64,000 nt of DNA, taken from the NCBI RefSeq assembly GCF_017355405.1, contig NZ_CP061177.1, positions 930,001 through 994,000 on the forward strand. The letters run 5' to 3'. The translations under genes were made by a program, and so were the position numbers. Shown here piece by piece: positions 52,894-60,402 of this stretch. The notes beneath the pieces are model-generated. The model saw only the letters and a list, made by a program, of their open reading frames with translations, was not told the origin of the DNA and searched no databases. This DNA comes from Roseomonas haemaphysalidis. Its GTDB lineage: Bacteria > Pseudomonadota > Alphaproteobacteria > Acetobacterales > Acetobacteraceae. Every line of letters starts with the position of its first letter. The first letter of the stretch is position 1.

Positions 52894-53463
52894 ATGATCC
52901 TGCTGCGCCACGGCCAAAGCGAGTTCAACCTGCACTTCACCGCCACCCGCCGGGACCCCGGCATCGAGGACCCCAAGCTGACCGAGCTGGGCCACCGGCA
53001 GGCGGAAGCGGCGGCCGAGGCGCTGCTGGCCGAGGCCGGGCCCGGCGGCATCCGCCGCATTCTGGCCAGCCCCTATACCCGCGCCATGCAGACGGCGGCC
53101 CCGCTGGCCCGTCGGCTCGGGCTGCCGGTCACCATCCAGCCCCTGGTGCGCGAGCGCTTCGCCTTCGCCTGCGACATCGGCACGCCGCGCAGCCGGCTGG
53201 CGCTGGACTGGCCGGACCACGAGCTGGCCCATATCGACGAGGTCTGGTGGCCCGCCGCCGAGGAGCCCGCCGACCAGGTGGAAGCCCGCGCCGCCCTGTT
53301 CCGCGGAGAGATGTCGGCGCTGGAGGACTGGGCGCAGACGGTGGTGATCACCCACTGGGGGTTCATCATGTCCATGACGGGGCAGTCCATCGGCAACGGC
53401 GAATGGCTGCGCGTGGACCCCACCGCGCCGCCGCCGGCGGTCATCAGCTGGAAGCACGGCTGA
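52894..53463 (+). CDS. Histidine phosphatase-family protein
   Basis: This 189-residue protein has the phosphoglycerate mutase-like RHGQSEFN motif (residues 5-12) with the phosphohistidine, ILASPYTRAMQTA, and the second His in VVITHWGFIMSM. The acid Glu is expected in LVRERFAFACD. It is a small cytoplasmic phosphatase of unknown substrate. It lies between the Tim44-like gene and secB, interrupting an otherwise common alphaproteobacterial neighbourhood. Confidence 0.88.
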   Translation: MILLRHGQSEFNLHFTATRRDPGIEDPKLTELGHRQAEAAAEALLAEAGPGGIRRILASPYTRAMQTAAPLARRLGLPVTIQPLVRERFAFACDIGTPRSRLALDWPDHELAHIDEVWWPAAEEPADQVEARAALFRGEMSALEDWAQTVVITHWGFIMSMTGQSIGNGEWLRVDPTAPPPAVISWKHG

Positions 53464-53543
53464 GGGCCGGTCGCTCCTGACAGCCGCCCCCCGGCGTGCT
53501 ACCCCGCGCGCCTGATCGCCGCACACCCCGCGAGGCCCAGCCC

Positions 53544-54053
53544 ATGTCCGACACCACCCCGCCCGTCCCCAACGGCGCCGCCGCCCCCCAGCCCGGCCAG
53601 CCCCAGGGCCCGCTGCTGCTGAACCTGCAATACACCAAGGACCTGTCCTTCGAGGTGCCGGGCGCGCCGGAGATCTTCACCACGCTGCGCGAGCAGCCGC
53701 GCATCGACCTGCAGCTCGACGTGCAGGCCCGCGCCCTGCAGGACGGCGGCAATGTCTTCGAGGTGTCGCTGAACATCCGCGCCGACGCCCAGGCGCACGG
53801 CCAGACCGCTTTTATCGCCGAACTGGTCTATTGCGGCATCTTCACCGTCAACGTGGAGCCGCAGATGGTGGAGCCGCTGCTGCTGGTGGAATGCCCGCGC
53901 CTGCTGTTCCCCTTTGCCCGCAACATCCTGGCGGACGTGACGCGCGACGGTGGCTTCCCGCCCGTGCTGCTGACGCCGATCGACTTCGTGGCCCTGTGGC
54001 AAAGCCGCCGCGGCGGCCAGCAGGGCGCGGCCGCGCCGGTCGCCGACGCCTGA
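53544..54053 (+). CDS. secB: Protein-export chaperone SecB
   Basis: This 169-residue chaperone has the SecB core: LLNLQYTKDLSFEVPGAPEI, IDLQLDVQARAL, FIAELVYCGIFTVNV, and the C-terminal VECPRLLFPFARNILADVTR with GGFPPVLLTPIDF. It keeps preproteins unfolded for SecA. The start at 53544 removes a basic leader encoded from 53496. A variable N-terminal Pro/Ala-rich stretch of about 25 residues is typical of alphaproteobacteria. Confidence 0.96.
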   Translation: MSDTTPPVPNGAAAPQPGQPQGPLLLNLQYTKDLSFEVPGAPEIFTTLREQPRIDLQLDVQARALQDGGNVFEVSLNIRADAQAHGQTAFIAELVYCGIFTVNVEPQMVEPLLLVECPRLLFPFARNILADVTRDGGFPPVLLTPIDFVALWQSRRGGQQGAAAPVADA

Positions 54054-54081
54054 AAGCCTCCCCCGCCGACGACGTTGAAGG

Positions 54082-54253
54082 TCGGGGAATGAATTCCCCG
54101 AACCCTTTCCTTTTCCTGTCTGTTCTCGGGATGGGCGCTGGACGGCGCCGCCGCTATGAGCCGGCTTTCCAAGTGAAAGACCGCCCGTTCCATTCCGCCT
54201 GACCGAAAGCGGATAGAAAAAAGAAGGGGCTTCAGGGGAATTCATTCCCCTGA
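54082..54253. repeat. Family-1 composite element between secB and murJ
   Basis: Left hairpin TCGGGGAAT/ATTCCCCGA (54082-54101) followed by ACCCTTTCCTTTTCC. Right hairpin TCAGGGGAAT/ATTCCCCTGA (54232-54253), inverted, preceded by AAAAAAGAAGGGGC. Flanking genes are co-directional. It fills most of the 269-base gap. Confidence 0.65.
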
Positions 54254-54322
54254 CCTTCCGGTCCCCACCTGCGCCACGCTTCCCGCTTTACATCCCCGGC
54301 CCTGCACGGCACACGGCCCCGC

Positions 54323-55864
54323 ATGTTCCGCAACATCGTCACCATCGGCGGCTGGACCTTCGCCAGCCGCATCCTCGGCTTCGCGCGGGACATGCTGATC
54401 GCAGCCTTTCTCGGCGCCGGGCCCGTGGCGGACGCCTTTTTCCTGGCGCTGCGGCTGCCCAACATGTTTCGCCGCCTGTTCGGCGAAGGCGCCTTCAACG
54501 CCGCCTTCGTGCCCGCCTTCACCGCCGCCCTGACGCTGGACGGCCCCGCCAAGGCGCGCCTGCTGGCCGAACGGATGGCGACGCTGATGACGCTGTGGCT
54601 GTCGCTGCTGGTGGTCATGGGCATGGTGTTCATGCCACAGCTGATGTCCGTGCTGACGCCAGGCCTGCTGGACGAGCCGTTCCGCTTCGAGCTGGTGGTG
54701 GAGCTGTCGCGCATCACCTTCCCCTACCTGCTGTTCATCTGCCTGACCGCGCTGGTGTCCGGCGTGCTGAACGCGGCCGACAAGTTCGCCCTCGCCGCCG
54801 GGGCACCGCTGCTGTTCAACCTGTGCGCCATCGTTTCGCTGTTCGCGCTGACGCCGTTTGTCGCCACGCCCGCCCACGCGCTGGCCTGGGGCACCATGGC
54901 GTCCGGCGTCATGCAGCTGGCCGTGGTGGTGTGGGCCGCGCACAAGGCGGGGCTGGGCTTCCGGCTGATCTCCTTTCCCAAGCTGACCGAGGACACGCGG
55001 CAGGTGATCCGCCGCATGGTGCCCGGCGTGCTGGGGGCGAGCGTGACGCAGCTGAACCTGGCGGTGGACATGTTCATCGCCTCCTGGCTGCCGGCCGGCG
55101 CCATCTCCTACCTGAACTACGCCGACCGCCTGGCGCAGCTGCCGCTCGGCGTGGTGGGCGCGGCCATGAGCACGGCGCTGCTGCCGGTGCTGTCGCGCCA
55201 GCTGCGCGGCGGCAAGGCGCTGTCCGCCCACCGCTCCATCAACCGCGGCATCGAGCTGTCGCTGGCGCTGACCCTGCCCGCCGCCGTGGCGCTGATCGTC
55301 ACCGCGCAGCCCATGCTGACCGTGCTGTTCCAGCGCGGCGAATTCACCGCCGACAAGGTGGCCGCCACCGCGCCCGCCCTGGCCGCCTACGCGCTGGGCC
55401 TGCCGGCCTATGTGCTGATCAAGTCCCTCGCCCCCGGCTTCTTCGCGCGGGGGGATACGGGAACGCCGGTCAAGATCGGCATCGCCACGGTGGCCTTCAA
55501 CCTGTGCCTCAACCTGGTGCTGACGCCGCAACTGCAGCACGTGGGCATCGCGCTGGCCACCGCGCTGTCGTCCTGGGCCAATGCCGGGCTGCTGGCCTTG
55601 ATCCTATCCCGCCGCGGCCATTGGGTGGCGGACCGCGCGCTGCGCCGCAACGCCTGGCGCCTGCTGGCCGCCGCCCTTGCCATGGGCGCCGTGCTGTGGG
55701 GGCTGGACCAGATCCTGTTCCCGGCCGCCGGGCTGTGGCGATTCGTGGCGCTGGGCGTGCTGGTGGCGGTGGGGATCGCCTCCTACTTCGGCGCCACCCT
55801 GGCGCTGGGGGCCTTCGACCTGCGGGAATTCCTGCGCAAGCGGAAGCGCCGCGCGGTGGCGTGA
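54323..55864 (+). CDS. murJ: Lipid II flippase MurJ
   Basis: This 513-residue, 14-helix protein of the MOP exporter superfamily begins with the MurJ motif GGWTFASRILGFARDMLIAA, continues FLALRLPNMFRRLFGEGAFN and FVPAFTAAL, and has the conserved Arg residues of the central cavity. It flips lipid II across the inner membrane for peptidoglycan synthesis. It probably has its own promoter because the composite hairpin element separates it from secB. Confidence 0.95.
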   Translation: MFRNIVTIGGWTFASRILGFARDMLIAAFLGAGPVADAFFLALRLPNMFRRLFGEGAFNAAFVPAFTAALTLDGPAKARLLAERMATLMTLWLSLLVVMGMVFMPQLMSVLTPGLLDEPFRFELVVELSRITFPYLLFICLTALVSGVLNAADKFALAAGAPLLFNLCAIVSLFALTPFVATPAHALAWGTMASGVMQLAVVVWAAHKAGLGFRLISFPKLTEDTRQVIRRMVPGVLGASVTQLNLAVDMFIASWLPAGAISYLNYADRLAQLPLGVVGAAMSTALLPVLSRQLRGGKALSAHRSINRGIELSLALTLPAAVALIVTAQPMLTVLFQRGEFTADKVAATAPALAAYALGLPAYVLIKSLAPGFFARGDTGTPVKIGIATVAFNLCLNLVLTPQLQHVGIALATALSSWANAGLLALILSRRGHWVADRALRRNAWRLLAAALAMGAVLWGLDQILFPAAGLWRFVALGVLVAVGIASYFGATLALGAFDLREFLRKRKRRAVA

Positions 55865-55871
55865 CGAAGAC

Positions 55872-55898
55872 CGCGGGCGCTGCCCCCAGACCCCGCCA
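55872..55898 (+). terminator. Family-2 element, degenerate copy G, after murJ
   Basis: Only GGCGCTGCCCCC of hairpin 1 and the tail AGACCCCGCCATCAGAAAG remain; hairpin 2 is missing. Orientation still matches murJ. It is recognised mainly by the conserved tail. Confidence 0.4.
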
Positions 55899-56025
55899 TC
55901 AGAAAGCATCGGAGCGAAAAGACCGATCCGGACGCTGACCGCAGGCGGGATTGTTCAGAAATATTCGCGTGTCACGGCCTGCATCGATCCCCGGCAAGCC
56001 CCGCATCACTTTCTGCTGCCGGGGT

Positions 56026-56073
56026 CCGGGGTGGCTCAGCCACCCCGGCTGGGTCCAGGGGCGGCGCCCCTGG
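56026..56073 (-). terminator. Family-2 double hairpin, copy H, after the methyltransferase
   Basis: On the minus strand: hairpin 1 CCAGGGGC/GCCCCTGG (56055-56073), hairpin 2 CCGGGGTGGCT/AGCCACCCCGG (56026-56048), then ACCCCGGCAGCAGAAAG. It starts seven bases after the stop codon. Confidence 0.7.
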
Positions 56074-56079
56074 CCCGCG

Positions 56080-56739
56080 CTAGCCCAGCACGCGATACAC
56101 CGTCACCTCGCGCACGTCCCGGTCCTCCAGCTCCCGCGTCACCGGCACGGGAAAGCGCTGCACGGCTTCCAGCCCCTGCTTGGGCAGGTAGGCCCGCCCC
56201 GGGTCGGCCAGCAGGACGGTCGCGCCCGCGGCGGCCATGCGGCGCAGCCAGGGCATGATGTGGCCGGTCATCGGCGCCTCGTAGCAGACGTCCCCGGCCA
56301 GCACGGTGTCCCAGCGGCAGGCGCTGCCCACCACGTCGCCGTCCGGCGTCGCGACGGCCACCCCGTTGTGGCGGGCGTTGAGGCGCGTCGCGGCCAGGGC
56401 CAGGGGGTCGATCTCGGCGGCCTCGGCGAAGGCGGCGCCGGCCCGCATCGCGGCGATGGCGGCCAGCCCGCCGCCGGCGGCGAAGTCCAGCACCCGGTGG
56501 CCGCGCACCGCCACGGTGCCGTCCAGCATCAGCCGGGCCAGCGCCTGGCTGCCGGGCCAGGCAAAGGCCCAGAAGGGCGGCTCGATGTCGCGCTGCGCCA
56601 GCCAGTCCTCGGTGGCCTGCCAGATCGGGGTGATCTCGGTGGCGAGGTAGAGCTCCACCTCCGGCACCAGGGCGGGGCGGGCCAGGGCGGTGTGGGCGGC
56701 GATAAAGGCTTCGGGGTCCAGCAGGGCGGGGCCGGTCAC
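56080..56739 (-). CDS. Class I SAM-dependent methyltransferase (ETFB/Nnt1-like)
   Basis: This 219-residue protein has the SAM-binding loop VLDFAAGGGLAAIAAMRAGA, the acidic end of strand 2 in AAEIDPLALAATRLNARHNG, and TVLAGDVCYEAPM, resembling the lysine methyltransferase group that modifies electron transfer flavoprotein beta or related targets. PPFWAFAWPGSQALAR near residue 55 is typical of that group. It starts with GTG overlapping the ubiA stop (GTGA), so it is coupled to ubiA. The target is not known. Confidence 0.82.
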   Translation of the reverse strand: MTGPALLDPEAFIAAHTALARPALVPEVELYLATEITPIWQATEDWLAQRDIEPPFWAFAWPGSQALARLMLDGTVAVRGHRVLDFAAGGGLAAIAAMRAGAAFAEAAEIDPLALAATRLNARHNGVAVATPDGDVVGSACRWDTVLAGDVCYEAPMTGHIMPWLRRMAAAGATVLLADPGRAYLPKQGLEAVQRFPVPVTRELEDRDVREVTVYRVLG

Positions 56740-57668
56740 AGGCGGCCGGCCAGAAAGGCGAGGGCGATCAGCAGGCCGGTTTGCCGGTTGCTTTGGAACA
56801 GCCGGAGGCAAAGGGGCGCGTCGTGGATGTCGAGCCGCGCCACCTGCCAGGCGAGGTGGGCGGCCGGCACCAGCAGGGCGGGCCAGAACCAGGGGCCGCT
56901 GCCGCCGAGCCACCCCGCCAGCGCCAGCAGCGCCACCACGCCACCGTAGCAGGCGACCAGAAAGGGGCGGGTGCGCTCGCCCAGTGTCAGCGCGGAGGAA
57001 CGGATGCCGACCATGGCATCGTCCTCGCGGTCCTGGTGGGCGTAGATGGTGTCGTAGCCCAGGATCCACAGAAAGGCGGCGGCGTAGAGGGCGAAGGCGG
57101 CGCCGTCCAGCCGGCCGGTGGCGGCCGCGTATCCCATCAGCGCGGCCCAGGAGAAGGTGAGGCCCAGCACCGCCTGCGGCCAGTCCGTCACGCGCTTGGC
57201 GGCCGGGTACAAGGCCACCGGCAGCAGCGACAGCACGCCAAGGCCGATGGACAGGAGGTTGAGGCTGAGCAGGATGGCCAGCCCGAGCGCCAGCAGCAGC
57301 ACCAGAAAGGCGGTAGCCCGCTTGGCCGAGACGGCACCGGACGCCAGCGGCCGCGCGGCGGTGCGGCTGACCAGCTTGTCCAGGTCGCGGTCCCACAGGT
57401 CGTTCACGATGCAGCCGGCACCGCGCATGATGGCCGCCCCCAGCCCGAACAGCAGCGCCAGCCACAGCCCGCTGCCCCAGCCCGGCGCCGCCAGCGCGAA
57501 GGCCCAGAGCCCGGGCAGCAGCAGCAGCCAGATGCCGATCGGCCGGTCCAGCCGCATCAGCAGCGCATAGGCTTGCCAGCCCCGGGGCAGATGCGCCACC
57601 CAGCCCTGGGCGCGGATGTCGGTATGCGGCACCGCGCCGCCTGTTCCTGTGGAGCCGCCCATGTCCAT
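56736..57668 (-). CDS. ubiA: 4-hydroxybenzoate polyprenyltransferase UbiA
   Basis: This roughly 310-residue, eight- or nine-helix prenyltransferase has both Asp-rich motifs: GCIVNDLWDRDLDKLVSRTA and YDTIYAHQDREDDAMVG, with RLDRPIGIWLLLLPGLWA at the start. It attaches the polyprenyl tail in ubiquinone synthesis. The ATG codons at 57668 and 57662 overlap the divergent rsmE start at 57661; a GTG at 57632 would avoid this. Followed by a methyltransferase gene. Confidence 0.93.
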   Translation of the reverse strand: MDMGGSTGTGGAVPHTDIRAQGWVAHLPRGWQAYALLMRLDRPIGIWLLLLPGLWAFALAAPGWGSGLWLALLFGLGAAIMRGAGCIVNDLWDRDLDKLVSRTAARPLASGAVSAKRATAFLVLLLALGLAILLSLNLLSIGLGVLSLLPVALYPAAKRVTDWPQAVLGLTFSWAALMGYAAATGRLDGAAFALYAAAFLWILGYDTIYAHQDREDDAMVGIRSSALTLGERTRPFLVACYGGVVALLALAGWLGGSGPWFWPALLVPAAHLAWQVARLDIHDAPLCLRLFQSNRQTGLLIALAFLAGRL

Positions 57669-58386
57669 CCCCCGCCTGTTCGTCGAAGCCGATCTCGCGC
57701 TGGGGGAGGATGTGCCCGCTTTGCCCGGCCAGGGCCACTACCTGGGGCAGGTGATGCGCAAGGGAGAGGGCGATGCGGTGCTGCTGTTCAACGGACGCCA
57801 TGGCGAATGGCGCGCCCGCATCGGCACGCTGCGCAAGGACAAGGCGACCCTGGTGCCGGAGTCGCAGTCGCGCCCGCAGGCCGCCGGCCCCGACATCCGC
57901 CTGCTGTTGGCCCCCCTGAAGCGGGATGCCATGGAGTGGGTGGTGGAAAAGGCGACCGAACTCGGCGTGGCCTCCATCCACCCCGTGCTGACGGCGCGCG
58001 GCGTGGTGGGCCGGGTGAACGAGCAGCGGCTGGCCGCCATCGCGCGCGAGGCGGCGGAGCAGTGCGAGCGGCTGGACCTGCCGCGCATCGCGCCGGCGCT
58101 GGACCTGCACCGGGCGCTGGATGCCTGGGACGGCACGCCGATCCTGCTGGGGCATGAGCGCGGCGCGGCCCCATCTTTGGCGCAGCGGGTGGCCGGCCGC
58201 GCGCCACCGCTGGCCCTGCTGATCGGCCCCGAGGGCGGCTTCGCGCCAGAGGAACTCCAAGCCCTGGCGCGGCGTTCCTGTGTCTCCTCTGTCGCCCTTG
58301 GCCCGCGCATCCTGCGGGCCGAGACGGCGGCGGTCGCGGGGCTCGCCGTCCTCCAGGCCATGGCGGGCGACTGGACCGTGGCCTGA
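57661..58386 (+). CDS. rsmE: 16S rRNA (uracil-1498-N3)-methyltransferase RsmE
   Basis: This 241-residue SPOUT enzyme has the N-terminal PUA-like part (RLFVEADLALGEDVPAL), VVEKATELGVASIHPVLTAR, and the knot motif LIGPEGGFAPEEL with GPRILRAETAAVAGLAVLQA. It methylates U1498 of 16S rRNA. GTGGAG lies before the ATG. Its start lies within or next to the divergent ubiA start. Confidence 0.94.
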   Translation: MSIPRLFVEADLALGEDVPALPGQGHYLGQVMRKGEGDAVLLFNGRHGEWRARIGTLRKDKATLVPESQSRPQAAGPDIRLLLAPLKRDAMEWVVEKATELGVASIHPVLTARGVVGRVNEQRLAAIAREAAEQCERLDLPRIAPALDLHRALDAWDGTPILLGHERGAAPSLAQRVAGRAPPLALLIGPEGGFAPEELQALARRSCVSSVALGPRILRAETAAVAGLAVLQAMAGDWTVA

Positions 58387-58456
58387 TCATGCGGCAAACC
58401 CCGTTTCCAAGACGGGCTTTCCCGGCCCACGCTGAAACGGATCGCAGGTTCCCAGA

Positions 58457-59815
58457 ATGTCCAATCCCGGCGAGGCCGATCTCACGCCGATCACCGACCG
58501 GCGGCAGCTCGCCGCGTGGTTCGATCAGGGCTCCAAGCCCCGCTCCGAATGGGGCATCGGCACGGAGCACGAGAAATTCGGTTTCTATCACGACGACCAC
58601 CGGGCGCCGCCCTATGACCCGGGCGCGCCGCGCGCTGGCGGCATCCGGCAGCTGCTGGAAGGCTTCCAGCCCAAGGGCTGGGCGCCGATCCTGGATGCCG
58701 GCAACCCGATCGGCCTGACGCGAAGCAAGGCCAGCATCAGCCTGGAGCCCGGCGGGCAGTTCGAGCTGTCCGGCGCGCCGCTGGCCGACCTGCACGCCGG
58801 CTGGGCGGAGCTGCAGAACCACCTGGAGGAAACCCGCGCCGTGGCGGGGCCGCTCGGCATGGGCTTCGCGCCGCTGGGCTTCCACCCGCTGGCCCGACGC
58901 GACGACATGCCCTGGATGCCCAAGGGCCGCTACATGATCATGCGCAACTACATGCCGCGCGTCGGCCGCATGGGGCTCGACATGATGCTGCGCACCTGCA
59001 CCGTGCAGGTGAACCTCGACTTCGGCAGCGAGGCGGACATGGTGAGCAAGCTGCGCGTCAGCTTGGCGCTGCAACCCGTCGCCACCGCGCTCTTCGCCAA
59101 CTCGCCCTTTCTGGAAGGCAAGCCCAACGGGCTGCGCACGCTGCGCGGCCGCGTCTGGACCGAAACCGACCCCGACCGCACCGGCATCCCCGCCGTGGCC
59201 TTCGAGCAGGGCTTCGGCTTCGAGCGCTTCGTCGACTACGTGCTCGACGTGCCCATGTATTTCATCATGCGCGACGGCCGCTGGATCGACTGCGCCGGCG
59301 CCTCGTTCCGCGACTTCATGGCCAAGGGCCTGCCCGCCCAGCCCGGCGTTTCCGCCACCATGGGCGACTGGGCCGACCACGTGACCACGGTCTTCACCGA
59401 CGTGCGGCTCAAGCGCTTCCTGGAGATGCGCGGCGCGGACGCCGGCAGCCCCGAGATGCTGCATGCCCTGCCCGCCTTCTGGACCGGCCTGCTCTACGAC
59501 CCCGCGGCGCTCGCCGCCGCCGGCGCCCTGGTGCGCGACTGGCCGGTGGCCGAGATGCAGGCGCTGCGCGTGGCCGTGCCCGAAGGCGGCCTGACCACCC
59601 CCTTCGGGGGCCGCACGGTGCGCGAGGTGGCGGCCGACGCGGTCGCCATCGCCCGCGACGGTTTAAAGGCGCGCGGCCTGGGCGAGGAGGTGTACCTGGC
59701 GCCGCTGGAGGAGATCGTCGCCACCGGCGAAACCCAGGCGGACAAGTGGCTGCGGCTGTTCCACGGCGAATGGCGGGGGGACGTGTCCCGCATCTTCGCG
59801 GCGGCGGCGATCTGA
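58457..59815 (+). CDS. gshA: Glutamate-cysteine ligase (plant/alphaproteobacterial type)
   Basis: This 452-residue protein has EWGIGTEHEKFGFYHDDHRA with the metal-binding Glu, GNPIGLTRSKASISLEPGGQ with FELSGAP, MMLRTCTVQVNLDFGSEADM and VWTETDPDRTGI. These are hallmarks of the GCS2/plant-type glutamate-cysteine ligase that starts glutathione synthesis. No gshB is adjacent. It lies 70 bases after rsmE on the same strand and is followed by a family-2 terminator. Confidence 0.93.
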   Translation: MSNPGEADLTPITDRRQLAAWFDQGSKPRSEWGIGTEHEKFGFYHDDHRAPPYDPGAPRAGGIRQLLEGFQPKGWAPILDAGNPIGLTRSKASISLEPGGQFELSGAPLADLHAGWAELQNHLEETRAVAGPLGMGFAPLGFHPLARRDDMPWMPKGRYMIMRNYMPRVGRMGLDMMLRTCTVQVNLDFGSEADMVSKLRVSLALQPVATALFANSPFLEGKPNGLRTLRGRVWTETDPDRTGIPAVAFEQGFGFERFVDYVLDVPMYFIMRDGRWIDCAGASFRDFMAKGLPAQPGVSATMGDWADHVTTVFTDVRLKRFLEMRGADAGSPEMLHALPAFWTGLLYDPAALAAAGALVRDWPVAEMQALRVAVPEGGLTTPFGGRTVREVAADAVAIARDGLKARGLGEEVYLAPLEEIVATGETQADKWLRLFHGEWRGDVSRIFAAAAI

Positions 59816-59823
59816 GGCGTCGG

Positions 59824-59874
59824 CCAGGGGGCGCCGCCCCCTGGACCCCCGCTGGGGGGACAGTGTCCCCCCAG
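59824..59874 (+). terminator. Family-2 double hairpin, copy I, after gshA
   Basis: Hairpin 1 CCAGGGGGC/GCCCCCTGG (59824-59844), hairpin 2 CTGGGGGGACA/TGTCCCCCCAG (59852-59874), tail ACCCCGCCATCTG and five T. The gap to copy J also has the dyad GGGAT/ATCCC (59943-59962). Confidence 0.75.
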
Positions 59875-60018
59875 ACCCCGCCATCTGTTTTTCCGCATCG
59901 CGCCAGGGGTTTTCGATCCCCCGCGACCGACGATCTGCCTTTGGGATCATCATGAAAATCCCGCCCGCGGCTCTGGCTTCCTGTGGATAGCAGACAACAC
60001 GCTTTCTGATGCCGGGGT

Positions 60019-60066
60019 CCGGGGTGGCTCAGCCACCCCGGCGGGGTCCAGGGGCAGCGCCCCTGG
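60019..60066 (-). terminator. Family-2 double hairpin, copy J, after azlD
   Basis: On the minus strand: hairpin 1 CCAGGGGC/GCCCCTGG (60048-60066), hairpin 2 CCGGGGTGGCT/AGCCACCCCGG (60019-60041), then ACCCCGGCATCAGAAAG. It is nearly identical to copy H. Confidence 0.72.
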
Positions 60067-60081
60067 CGGCGCCCCGCCCCG

Positions 60082-60402
60082 TCACCCCCCGATGAACGGC
60101 CGCAGCAGCGCCACCGCCGCCACCCCCACGATGATCGACAACCCCAGGTTCCCGGTCTTCCACTGTGTCGCCACCACGGCGAGCGCCGCCAGCCACGAGG
60201 CCGGCCCTAGTCGCGACAGGGCCAGCGCCACGTAGGCGGCGAAGAGTGGCCCCGGGATGTTGCGCAGCATGGCGTCCAGAAAGGGCGGCGGCCGCACCAC
60301 GCGCAGGATGGCGTAACCGCCGACGCGGCACAGAAAGGTCACCACGGCCATGACCAGGATGGCCAGCAGCACGTCGGTGCGCAGCAATGCCTCGGGCGTC
60401 AC
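60082..60402 (-). CDS. azlD: AzlD-family branched-chain amino acid exporter subunit
   Basis: This 106-residue, three- or four-helix membrane protein has the AzlD pattern TFLCRVGGYAILR, FLDAMLRNIPGPLFAAYVAL and a C-terminal VGVAAVALLRPF. With AzlC it forms an exporter for branched-chain or related amino acids. The GTG start overlaps the azlC stop as GTGA, which supports a two-subunit complex. Confidence 0.9.
   Translation of the reverse strand: MTPEALLRTDVLLAILVMAVVTFLCRVGGYAILRVVRPPPFLDAMLRNIPGPLFAAYVALALSRLGPASWLAALAVVATQWKTGNLGLSIIVGVAAVALLRPFIGG

Noticed and set aside
46879-54253. CRISPR-like array from recurring hairpins
   Set aside because: The copies are spread over kilobases in gene gaps, without regular spacers or cas genes.
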